Both the position numbers and the translations under genes were made by a program. The notes below the pieces were generated by a model that saw only the letters and a program-made list of their open reading frames with translations, made no database searches and was not told the DNA's origin. From WLMZ01 sp037139095 (GTDB taxonomy: Bacteria; Actinomycetota; Acidimicrobiia; Acidimicrobiales; Ilumatobacteraceae): 64,000 nt of DNA. How positions within the stretch are numbered: position 1 is the stretch's first letter; each line of letters starts with the position of its first letter. Positions 40,375 to 48,033 of the stretch are shown here, piece after piece. The DNA is taken from NCBI GenBank assembly GCA_037139095.1, contig JBAXHD010000007.1, positions 31,269-95,268 on the forward strand, written 5' to 3'.

Positions 40375-42750
40375 ATGAGCGCATATGCACTGGGCATCGA
40401 CCTTGGCACATGCTTCACTGCTGCTTCCGTCGCCCGCGAAACCAACTCGACGCCACTGAACCTCGGTAGCCGCGTTGCCCAAATGCCGTCGGTTGTCTTC
40501 ATCCGCGAAAGCGGTGAAGTACTCGTTGGCGATGCAGCCGAACGAGAAGCCATGGGGAATCCGTCCCTTGCTGCGCGCGACTTCAAACGACGCCTTGGCG
40601 ACCCGATACCCATAACAATCGGACACACCACACACTCCGTCGAGTCACTGTTAGGACACCTCATTCTCGACGTCGTTCGGCGCGCGACAGAGCAAGAACG
40701 CCGATCGCCGACGTTGGTGGTTCTCACTCACCCAGCCAACTACTCGACCTTCAAGATCGACTCGTTGTGCGAAGCGGCACGGCTCGCAGGTATCGCAGCC
40801 GACCGCATCGTGCTGTTGGCCGAACCACAGGCAGCAGCAGTCGCGTTCGGTAATCGCGCCCCCACCGCACACGACGAATTCATGGCCGTCTACAACTTTG
40901 GTGGCGCCACGTTCGAGGCTGCAATCGTTCGCCGCTCCGGGGAACAGCAGGAGCTCGTGGGCATTGGCGAAGCCAGCGAGCGATTGGGTGGCAACGATTT
41001 TGACCAAGTGATTTACAGCCATGTCGATGCATCGCTGGGTGGTTCAGTCTCAAAGGCCGACCGCCGCGATCCTCAAACTCGACTCAGGCAATTACGTCTT
41101 CGGCTCGAATGTCGTCGAGCTAAAGAATCCCTATCGAGCGAGATTGAAGCGCTGATTCCCGTAGAGCTGCAAGAACTCGATACCGACGTGCGCCTGAGCC
41201 GTTCCGAATTCGAGTCGCTCATTCGTCCACGAATCAACGAAACGGTTCGCTCGCTCGAACGCGCCGTCGAGTCCGCTGGCGTCGCGATGGAAGGTGTGGC
41301 TCGGGTACTGCTCCTTGGCGGCACATCTCGCATCCCACTTGTCGCCGACATGGTGGGGCGTGCAACCTCGCGGCCAATCAGTCTCGACCCGTATCCGAAA
41401 CTGTCGATTTCGATTGGGGCATCTCTCTACGGCGCCGCGCGTCTTCCAGAGCCGGAGGCAGTCGAGCCGCTCGAACTTCAATCGCCCGCTCTGCCGAATC
41501 AGTCATCGGCTGCGGTGCAAGCGTTACTCGCGGCAGTCCCACGCGAGCGCAGCCGCCGTCGTCGGCGCGTTGCCGCGAACATTGCACTTGTCGCGCTCGT
41601 CATCGGCGGCACAGCGGTTGCACTGACTCGGTTGCTCGGCAGCGATTCGACAAACGACAACGGCACCGATGCGAACTCGCCGACCACCGTTACCGTCGTG
41701 GCTTCGTCAACCACCACCGCAATAACGAAGCCCATCTCCACGACAACCACAGCGGAGACCACGCCCCCAACTGTCGTTCCGGGTCGTGGGGTTACATCTG
41801 TGGTCGATCACTTTGCATTCGACCCTGCTGCCAGTCCCGGCGACGGTCTTCCGGGTGCCGCCCTCAAGGCGGGCGTGTCAGGAATTGCTGCTGTCACCGT
41901 GGACAGCGGCGGCGCCGTCTTCGTCGCCACCACCGACGGCACCATTCTGCGCATCAACAAAGATCTCGTCTCGATTGTGAGTCGGCTCGCCAGCAACAAC
42001 GGCCAGCCGGGCGGAATCGCAGTAGCCGCCGATGGCACCGTGCTCGTGTCGGTCAACGCTGGCGTCGTGGCGGTGCGCAAAGGTGTCGAGTCACTCTTTC
42101 TCAACGGCGCCGAAGCATCGCTCGGAACGCAGCCTGGCCCTATCGCGCTCGATGCGTCGAGCAACCTCTATGTGGCAGACAACGCACGGCATCGAATCGT
42201 GCGTCGAGGTTCCGACGGTGTCATCACAGTGATCGCTGGCAACGGAACGGCGCCCGACCCCGCGCCGTTCACCGGCGAACTGCAGCCCGCAACTTCTGTT
42301 GCAATTGGTTCAGTCGTATCACTCGCGGTAGACGCCGCCGGCAACATCATCTTCGCCGACGCTGACTCACATGCCGTACGCGCGGTTGCGACGAACGGCG
42401 TGATTGTCACAGTGGCTGGCGGCGGTGTAACGCCATTGCAAATCGCCGGATCGTTCGTAGCCGAGGGCACCAAAGCAACCATTGTGAAGTTCGCAACCAT
42501 CGAAGGAATCACGGTTGCTCCCTCGGGTCAGGTGTATATCGCCGACTCAACCGATGGAGCCATCGTGAGGGTCTCCGCGTCTGGTGGCATCGAAGTGATA
42601 CTCGCAAGGCGTCTCGACATTGGCCCCGCAAACGGCGTTCCGGCTCAACAATCGTCAGTATCCACCTTGGGCGTGCTCGCGTTGGGTGGAGAAGCAGACC
42701 TGTTCTTCGCCGACGCCGAACGGCTGCGCGTGATCAGAAACGTGAACTAG
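40375..42750 (+). CDS. Membrane-anchored Hsp70-like ATPase fused to an NHL beta-propeller
   Basis: The protein is 791 aa. Residues 1-360 are an actin/Hsp70 ATPase domain: phosphate-1 'GIDLGTCFTAASVA', connect-1 'LLAEPQAAAVAFG', phosphate-2 as 'AVYNFGGATFEAA', and adenosine motif 'VLLLGGTSRIPLV'. There is no substrate-binding lid domain. A basic stretch 'RSRRRRRVAANI' precedes one membrane helix at about 390-412, then a Thr-rich linker and, from about 455, an NHL-repeat propeller ('LYVADNARHRIVRRGSDGV', 'VYIADSTDGAIVRVSASGG'). It likely couples an inside nucleotide-binding domain to an outside sensor. The phosphate-2 motif replaces both canonical Asp residues (Asn and Glu), so ATP hydrolysis may be weak. 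Confidence 0.87.
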   Translation: MSAYALGIDLGTCFTAASVARETNSTPLNLGSRVAQMPSVVFIRESGEVLVGDAAEREAMGNPSLAARDFKRRLGDPIPITIGHTTHSVESLLGHLILDVVRRATEQERRSPTLVVLTHPANYSTFKIDSLCEAARLAGIAADRIVLLAEPQAAAVAFGNRAPTAHDEFMAVYNFGGATFEAAIVRRSGEQQELVGIGEASERLGGNDFDQVIYSHVDASLGGSVSKADRRDPQTRLRQLRLRLECRRAKESLSSEIEALIPVELQELDTDVRLSRSEFESLIRPRINETVRSLERAVESAGVAMEGVARVLLLGGTSRIPLVADMVGRATSRPISLDPYPKLSISIGASLYGAARLPEPEAVEPLELQSPALPNQSSAAVQALLAAVPRERSRRRRRVAANIALVALVIGGTAVALTRLLGSDSTNDNGTDANSPTTVTVVASSTTTAITKPISTTTTAETTPPTVVPGRGVTSVVDHFAFDPAASPGDGLPGAALKAGVSGIAAVTVDSGGAVFVATTDGTILRINKDLVSIVSRLASNNGQPGGIAVAADGTVLVSVNAGVVAVRKGVESLFLNGAEASLGTQPGPIALDASSNLYVADNARHRIVRRGSDGVITVIAGNGTAPDPAPFTGELQPATSVAIGSVVSLAVDAAGNIIFADADSHAVRAVATNGVIVTVAGGGVTPLQIAGSFVAEGTKATIVKFATIEGITVAPSGQVYIADSTDGAIVRVSASGGIEVILARRLDIGPANGVPAQQSSVSTLGVLALGGEADLFFADAERLRVIRNVN

Positions 42751-42754
42751 TCGG

Positions 42755-43957
42755 TTAGCCGCGCAGCCGGTGCCCGATGTGCTCAACCTGTCCGTCGGCA
42801 TTGGACAACAGCGCATCGTTGTAGTGGCGCTCGCCACGGTGTTGCACGGCATCGGCGCGCGAGAACGACAGCAGCACCGACACTCGGTGCGGACCGCTCA
42901 ACGATGTTGGCGGTAGCGACACGTGCATCACGTCGCCATCGTGAACCGACACATCACCAGCACTGACAGCAACCGCTACACCAGTGGGGGCACCGACGGC
43001 GTTGCCATCGATGAACGGGTGGCTGGTGGTGTGCGACCCTGGCAGCGCACGAAGTTCGCCGGCTTCGGGCGTACCTTCGGTGAGGCAGATCGTCATCACC
43101 AACGTGGGACAGTTCGTGGCGTGGCCGCCCATTCCGCAGTCGCGGTGCCACGGCAGATCGGCGAGGCCTTCAACCATGTCGGGGATCTTCCACAACACGG
43201 TCACGCCATCGACCTCGTCACGGTAGGCGCTGCGAAGTTCAAGACCAGTCGCAGCAACAATCGCACGAACGCTCTCGTTGTCGTACAGGGCATTGAGGGT
43301 GGGCATGGTCGAGCCATTGAGCACGCGCGTAACCACTGCCTCGCCATCGGCATTCTTGCCCCACCACGACGTGCCATCACCTGGTTGGGCCAAGGCACGC
43401 AACATGCCGGCTTCGCTCAGCAGCGCCGCCACCTCGTGCTCATCGAACACGCCACGCGCAACAACAAACCCAACTGCGGACAGCTGGTCTGCGAGCGCCT
43501 GCGGATCGCTGTGCACTGCATCCATCTCGAATGACGCCAGCGGATCGATGGGACGGCCCTGAGAGTCGCTGAGCGAAATCGTTGCGGCGTCGTAGATAGG
43601 CCGACCATGAAACATCGCGCGCAGCGCGGGTTCCCAACGCACGAACCTCAGCGGATTGCCGCGGACAACCGTGGCTCGGTTCTGATAGAGCATCGCAACA
43701 GGGGTATCGAGGTCGGCCGCGAGATCGGCGAACGATGCGTTGTCGATCTGAACGACGACACGCGACTCGTCGAGCACGCCCTCTCGAACGTGAATCGCGC
43801 CGTCCTCTGGCACGTAGGTCCATTCACCCGAGTCGGTCACGAAGGTGATCGGACCGAGCGGTGCGGCATCGGCGCCAGCGAGCGCCCCATTGCCTGCACT
43901 GAGACGCTCAGGCAGATCGACCAAATGAAATCGCTTCACATCGAATGCGTCGTTCAC
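42755..43957 (-). CDS. Two-part protein with C-terminal PhyH-like dioxygenase domain
   Basis: The protein is 400 aa. The C-terminal 270 residues contain a PhyH-type oxygenase: 'LSAVGFVVARGVFDEHEVAA', HxD near 270 in 'DLPWHRDCGMGGHA', 'LRALPGSHTTSHPF', and a distal 'DGDVMHVSLPPTSLSGPHRV' near 343. The N-terminal 130 residues ('VVVQIDNASFADLAADLDTP', 'NPLRFVRWEPALRAMF') resemble an SCP2-like lipid-carrier fold by pattern, a weaker assignment. This could present a lipid or acyl-CoA to the oxygenase. The start at 43957 is divergent from the SDR gene. It ends 4 nt from the Hsp70-NHL stop, convergently. Confidence 0.78.
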   Translation of the reverse strand: MNDAFDVKRFHLVDLPERLSAGNGALAGADAAPLGPITFVTDSGEWTYVPEDGAIHVREGVLDESRVVVQIDNASFADLAADLDTPVAMLYQNRATVVRGNPLRFVRWEPALRAMFHGRPIYDAATISLSDSQGRPIDPLASFEMDAVHSDPQALADQLSAVGFVVARGVFDEHEVAALLSEAGMLRALAQPGDGTSWWGKNADGEAVVTRVLNGSTMPTLNALYDNESVRAIVAATGLELRSAYRDEVDGVTVLWKIPDMVEGLADLPWHRDCGMGGHATNCPTLVMTICLTEGTPEAGELRALPGSHTTSHPFIDGNAVGAPTGVAVAVSAGDVSVHDGDVMHVSLPPTSLSGPHRVSVLLSFSRADAVQHRGERHYNDALLSNADGQVEHIGHRLRG

Positions 43958-44026
43958 GCCGACATTGTTGCAGGCGCGGCGCCGAACTTGCGGTGCAAGC
44001 GGACCTCATCGCCTACCGTGTCAACC

Positions 44027-44785
44027 ATGACAAAAACAGTGATGATCACAGGTGCCGGATCAGGGTTCGGCAAGAACGCCAGCATTGCACTCGCAGCCCT
44101 TGGGCATCATGTGATCGCCACCACGGAGACAGAAGCCCAGGCCGCTGCGCTTCGCGCCGAGGCACCGCAGCTCACTGTCGAGAAGCTCGATATCACCACC
44201 GACGATGTGGCCAAGGTCGCTGCGTGGGATATCGATGTGCTCATCAACAACGCTGGCGCAGGCCAGACCGGCCCGATGGCCGATGTTCCCATCGACCGTG
44301 TTCGGCATCTGTTTGAAGTGAACGTGTTCGGCACGCTTGCCGTGACCCAAGCTGTTCTCAAGAACATGGTTGCCAAAGGCAGCGGCCGCATCATCATCAT
44401 GTCGTCGATCGCTGGTGTGATGGCCGGGCCAACATTTGGTCCGTATTCAATGACGAAGCACGCCCTCGAGGCAATGGGCAAGGCAATGCGCGCCGAGTTG
44501 GCGCCATTGGGAATCGACGTCACGTTGATCAACCCCGGCCCCTACCAAACCGGCTTCAACGACCGCATGGCCGACTCGATGTGGGAGTGGTTCGGCGACG
44601 CGTCGTTGAACGCGTCGGCTGCACCGTTGTTCAAGATGATCGGCGAGATGATCACCGGCGGCCAGATGGACCCTGCCGAGGTGACCCAAAGACTCGTTGA
44701 GCTCACCGAGGCAGAGACCACCACCGAGAACAACTTCGTGCCACCGCACATCGCTGCTCAGCTCGCCGCACGCCTTCAAGACTGA
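44027..44785 (+). CDS. Short-chain dehydrogenase/reductase
   Basis: The protein is 252 aa from the ATG at 44027. Cofactor motif 'TGAGSGFGKNAS' lies at residues 8-19, structural 'LINNAGAGQTGPM', catalytic Ser in 'IIIMSSIAGVMAG', and 'YSMTKHALEAM' (Tyr/Lys near 140), then 'INPGPYQTGF'. These define a classical SDR using NAD(P)H. 'ATTETEAQAAALR' after strand 2 has no clear cofactor-selecting acidic or basic residue. Substrate is unknown. It is divergent from the PhyH-like gene by 69 nt, so the two could share regulation. Confidence 0.9.
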   Translation: MTKTVMITGAGSGFGKNASIALAALGHHVIATTETEAQAAALRAEAPQLTVEKLDITTDDVAKVAAWDIDVLINNAGAGQTGPMADVPIDRVRHLFEVNVFGTLAVTQAVLKNMVAKGSGRIIIMSSIAGVMAGPTFGPYSMTKHALEAMGKAMRAELAPLGIDVTLINPGPYQTGFNDRMADSMWEWFGDASLNASAAPLFKMIGEMITGGQMDPAEVTQRLVELTEAETTTENNFVPPHIAAQLAARLQD

Positions 44786-44828
44786 GACACGTCACGACGC
44801 AGCACACGCCTGCGCCACCCGCGAGCTC

Positions 44829-46016
44829 TCAGGTTTCTTCGCCTTCGAGACTGAAGCATGAAGCCGCATATTCGCGCGATATCGAGATGTACTCGGCCAA
44901 CACTTCCGCTACGTGGTCGGGCACCAACACGCTGGATCTGATCCTAAATTCTGAGGCCACCGCATCATGCACACCTGCATCAGATAGGTCACTCATCCAG
45001 TGACGAAGTGACCAACGCAAGATGTGGTCAGTGCACCGGATGGTCTCGCTGCGCACAATGTGCCATCGGTCGAACAGCAATCGCCCAGAAGAAGGCGTTT
45101 GCGCGGGCCGACTTCTGATCTCGTCAGCACCACTGATCAAGCGGATCAGCGGCAAGGCACATCTGATGCACAGTTGGTCGTCGATCGCGCCCACTGTCGT
45201 CCATTTGTATTGGCGGGTACCTTCGATCTGGTCGCACCGCATGCCGTCTATATGCGCAACGCCGTTGTCGTCGATAGTCACCCACAACTGAGCCATTGGT
45301 AAGCGGTCCTCGAACCGGGTGAAGAGGTCGGTGGGATCATTCGGGCCTGTGGCCGCGTCGATGACCAAATCGTGAGAGAGCACATCGTCCGGACCAGGCA
45401 GAAACTCGCTCGCGCGACGGGAGAACTCGTTGTACACCCACTGTGCGTCCGAGCCTTCGTTCACCCGCTTGGCGCGGGCTAACAGCTGCTCCATCACCGG
45501 ACGACGATGCTCGAGCTGCCACGCCAAAATTCGCTCCATCTCGGGCACCGAGGGGATTCTGGTCTCCCCAGCAAGCTTTCTCTTCGGTTGAGGAATGCCG
45601 GCGAGGTGGCACACATATCGCAACGCCATTGGGCCGCCGATGACCACGCCATAAACCGGCGAGGTGTACGCAACTTCGGGCTCGCCACGAGTGACAGCGA
45701 AGCCATCGAGAAACACCCGCTGCTCGCCCCAGGTTGAGAACAATGCCCGATTCTCCGACGCAGGAACGTGCAACGCATCCAACGTCTTCTTCGCTGTAGA
45801 GAACGCCGACTCACCGGCACCCTCCGTGCGGTCGTGGTCTTGTGACCACGCAACATTGGGGCAACCACGCGGACGCCGAAACGCATCGCTCCACAGGGTT
45901 ACCTCTTCATCGTCGTCGAAATCGAAATCATCATCGTCGTCGTGATCGCGATGCTGAGTGCACTTGGGTAGCGCACATACAAGGCGTCGGTTATCGGTTG
46001 GTGGTTTCTTACTCAT
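44829..46016 (-). CDS. Unknown protein with acidic N-terminal tract
   Basis: The protein is 395 aa from the ATG at 46016, which has an ideal AAGGAG ribosome site six bases upstream. The N-terminus carries 'CALPKCTQHRDH' (C-x4-C-x2-H, possibly metal-binding) and then an 11-of-13 acidic run. The body is alpha/beta with 'ALFSTWGEQRVFLDGFAVTR', 'LFTRFEDRLPMAQLWVTIDD' and 'CIRCALPLIRLISGADEI', ending in a His-containing helical region. I recognise no family. The frame stays open to 46241 and an ATG at 46178 would add 54 residues including a second C-x4-C-x2-H; see the regulatory entries for why this is ambiguous. It follows a NERD-helicase gene on the same strand. Confidence 0.7.
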   Translation of the reverse strand: MSKKPPTDNRRLVCALPKCTQHRDHDDDDDFDFDDDEEVTLWSDAFRRPRGCPNVAWSQDHDRTEGAGESAFSTAKKTLDALHVPASENRALFSTWGEQRVFLDGFAVTRGEPEVAYTSPVYGVVIGGPMALRYVCHLAGIPQPKRKLAGETRIPSVPEMERILAWQLEHRRPVMEQLLARAKRVNEGSDAQWVYNEFSRRASEFLPGPDDVLSHDLVIDAATGPNDPTDLFTRFEDRLPMAQLWVTIDDNGVAHIDGMRCDQIEGTRQYKWTTVGAIDDQLCIRCALPLIRLISGADEIRSRPAQTPSSGRLLFDRWHIVRSETIRCTDHILRWSLRHWMSDLSDAGVHDAVASEFRIRSSVLVPDHVAEVLAEYISISREYAASCFSLEGEET

Positions 46017-46035
46017 TGATTGCTCCTTGTGTAAG

Positions 46036-46153
46036 CAGCAACCCCGATACGGACATCCCAAAACCTGCCGAGCAGACTCGGACACTTCGTTGCCCATGCG
46101 GGCCACATGCCACTTTCGTGGAAGCACCTTGGGATGTCCGTCCCAGGTTGCTG
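46036..46153 (-). promoter_or_regulatory. Foldable 5' leader with nested long-range stem
   Basis: Read on the minus strand, CAGCAACC (46146-46153) pairs with GGTTGCTG (46036-46043), and inside it CGGACATCCCAA (46129-46140) pairs perfectly with TTGGGATGTCCG (46050-46061). The enclosed 67 nt contain three further hairpins: CCAC-GAAA-GTGG with a GNRA loop, GCCC-GCAT-GGGC, and CCGAG-TCTG-CTCGG. The structure ends 13 nt before the AAGGAG of the gene at 46016. This resembles a riboswitch-like or attenuating leader, but matches no class I know. Confidence 0.5.
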
Positions 46154-46188
46154 GACCCCAAATGGGGTCGCTCTTCATGACAAGAAGC

Positions 46189-46217
46189 ACCATACGAAAA
46201 TGAGTTGAAACTGTCAA
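46189..46217 (-). promoter_or_regulatory. Housekeeping-type promoter TTGACA-17-TATGGT
   Basis: On the minus strand TTGACA (46217-46212) is followed after exactly 17 nt by TATGGT (46194-46189). The -35 is a perfect consensus, the -10 matches 4 of 6. Transcription would start near 46182, giving a leader of about 165 nt to the ATG at 46016, or a nearly leaderless message for the ATG at 46178. Confidence 0.7.
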
Positions 46218-46221
46218 CACC

Positions 46222-46249
46222 CAATGTAGTTGCAAATGCAACTACATTG
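46222..46249. promoter_or_regulatory. 28-bp perfect palindrome next to the promoter (candidate operator)
   Basis: CAATGTAGTTGCA and its exact complement flank a 2-nt AA centre, giving 13-bp arms. It ends 5 nt upstream of the -35 box of the promoter at 46189-46217 and 9 nt from the stop of the NERD-helicase gene. The AT-rich symmetric sequence looks like a dimeric regulator site; it lacks a T-run expected of a terminator, though it could also fold in the helicase transcript. Confidence 0.65.
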
Positions 46250-46257
46250 AGTAGTGC

Positions 46258-47865
46258 TTATTCCATGCCGAGGCGATCGGCCATCGAACGCGGTCCGATG
46301 ACCGTGAGCCCAAAGATGGCACGGCTCACTCCTACATAGAGCAGCGAGTCGGTAACCCTTGTTTCGGCGTCGTCGGCAGTGGCGACGAGCACTACGTAGT
46401 CGAACTCAAGACCCTTTACGCGATGAACGTTTTCGCAAATGATGGTTGTCGTGGTGCCCTGTTCCCACGGCACATACGCGAACTCCTCGCGCAGCCGATC
46501 GCGAAGGTGGGTTGAAAACGTGGCAACGAGAATCCGCTCTGGATCGTGTCCCTCGAAATCGAGGAGTCGATCAACCTCCTCGCCGACGAGCTCAGCGACC
46601 GAGTCAACATCGTTCGCCTCGACGAACGAAACTCCAAGCGACTCGGGGCCGCCCGAGGGTGCTGGCGCACCGCCGAGTTGCTTACGCAATATCGAGGCAA
46701 TACTGAACGTGTTGCGGCAGTTGTTCACCAGTTCGCAGCGGGTCCATCCGTCATCAACCGACGGCATCGCAAAACCGCGGTTGTGCAGCACCTGCGCGTA
46801 GTCGCCCACCATCAACATTCGGCGCGGCCCTTTGGGATCGAGCAACGTTTCGAGCAACGCGATCCATGCCGGGCTGAAGTCCTGCGCCTCGTCGATGACA
46901 ATCGTGTCGAATCGCTGCGTGACCTGATGCCAATTCGCGACAAGGTGCCCAACAACACCGTTCTCCCAAAACTCGCGATCAGCATCTGGCGGTATGGCCA
47001 ATGTGGGTAGGCCCTGCATGCTCAACGCGATATCGAAGAACGGCCCAACCACGAGTCGGTCGTCCTCAGCGAGACGCTCACGCATCATCCCACCGAGCGG
47101 ATCGTTGTAACAGGTAATCAACACACGCTCGCCACGCACATGAGCCCGACGCGCCCACGCCATCGCAAGGCGGGTCTTGCCGCTGCCAGCTCCACCAGTG
47201 ACCATCACTTTGTGGTTCATGTCGAGTCGCTCAAGAGCCCGCACCTGGTGACCGCAAATCTTTTCGAGCCGTGATTGCGCAAGCTTCATGCGAGCGGCGG
47301 GATCCCAGTCGAGGTCGGCATCGGGACGCAGCATCTCCACCAACGCCTCAAGGCCAGCAGCCCCAATCGGCGAGAGTCGGCGGTACGACATCAGACGATC
47401 GACGGCATCTCGAATATCGACGAGTTCTTCACCGGTGATGAGCTGAGCGGGATCAACGTCGGACGGAAGTTTGCCGACAACCTGCATCACGTTTGGAAAC
47501 GCCACCGCAGATTTGATCTCAACGTCTTTGAGTTCTGACGAATGACCACGGATGGCATCACGCAGCGCGTAGGAGTTGTTTGAGGCTTGATCGAAGGGCT
47601 GTGGGACAAGCTCGCTGCCGCTGTGAATCCATCGTCCGTTACGAATCGAAACCCCGCGATGACCCTTCACTTCGATGACCGCTATGCCATCTTTCTGATG
47701 GGCAATGACGATGTCCATCTGATAGTCGCGGTAACCGGTAAGCCCCACATCGGGAAGCACATACCAACCGTCGGACAAACCCTCGCAGAGTGCATTGACC
47801 ACGTCGCGCTCGGCATCGTTACGGAGGGACGACATTGGAAAATCGTGCGGAATGAGCAAACCCAT
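46258..47865 (-). CDS. NERD nuclease-like domain fused to UvrD/Rep-type helicase
   Basis: The protein is 535 aa from the ATG at 47865 (TTG/ATG options at 47913 and 47835). Residues about 10-130 form a NERD domain ('AERDVVNALCEGL', 'YQMDIVIAHQKDGIAVIEVK'), a nuclease-related fold. From about 210 a superfamily-1 helicase follows: Walker A 'VTGGAGSGKTRLAMAWA' near 222, Walker B 'IVIDEAQDFSPAWIALLE' near 322, motif III 'RMLMVGDYAQ', motif IV-like 'VNNCRNTFSIASILRK', and motifs V-VI 'VHRVKGLEFDYVVLV' and 'LLYVGVSRAI'. NERD-helicases are often found near defence or plasmid functions. Its cellular role is unknown. Confidence 0.88.
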   Translation of the reverse strand: MGLLIPHDFPMSSLRNDAERDVVNALCEGLSDGWYVLPDVGLTGYRDYQMDIVIAHQKDGIAVIEVKGHRGVSIRNGRWIHSGSELVPQPFDQASNNSYALRDAIRGHSSELKDVEIKSAVAFPNVMQVVGKLPSDVDPAQLITGEELVDIRDAVDRLMSYRRLSPIGAAGLEALVEMLRPDADLDWDPAARMKLAQSRLEKICGHQVRALERLDMNHKVMVTGGAGSGKTRLAMAWARRAHVRGERVLITCYNDPLGGMMRERLAEDDRLVVGPFFDIALSMQGLPTLAIPPDADREFWENGVVGHLVANWHQVTQRFDTIVIDEAQDFSPAWIALLETLLDPKGPRRMLMVGDYAQVLHNRGFAMPSVDDGWTRCELVNNCRNTFSIASILRKQLGGAPAPSGGPESLGVSFVEANDVDSVAELVGEEVDRLLDFEGHDPERILVATFSTHLRDRLREEFAYVPWEQGTTTTIICENVHRVKGLEFDYVVLVATADDAETRVTDSLLYVGVSRAIFGLTVIGPRSMADRLGME

Positions 47866-47916
47866 GGGCGTGAGTCTGACACGGGCGCAAAGCCGCCGGG
47901 GTCGCTTTGGCACACC

Positions 47917-47949
47917 GAAACCGTGTCACACCCTTGCTTCATACTCGTC
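47917..47949 (+). promoter_or_regulatory. ECF-type promoter-like element, copy A
   Basis: This 33-nt element contains TGTCACA (47924-47930), a 15-nt spacer and CGTC (47946-47949), with flanking GAAAC and CATACTC. It matches the element at 54097-54129 at 26 of 33 positions without gaps. The layout resembles the TGTCACA...CGTC pattern I associate with ECF41-group sigma factors. It lies 84 nt before the VWA gene start. Confidence 0.55.
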
Positions 47950-48033
47950 CTGTCAGCCCGTCCCAACGGGTTGGCAGTACGCAAGTGGCAGACCGCCCAC
48001 CGGGCATCTTCCGTCTCCAGAAAGCAGCACGAT

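Noticed and set aside
46036..46153. tRNA-like gene
   Set aside because: A closing stem with three hairpins resembles a cloverleaf, but the T-arm consensus, anticodon loop and CCA-proximal features are missing, and the size is too large.
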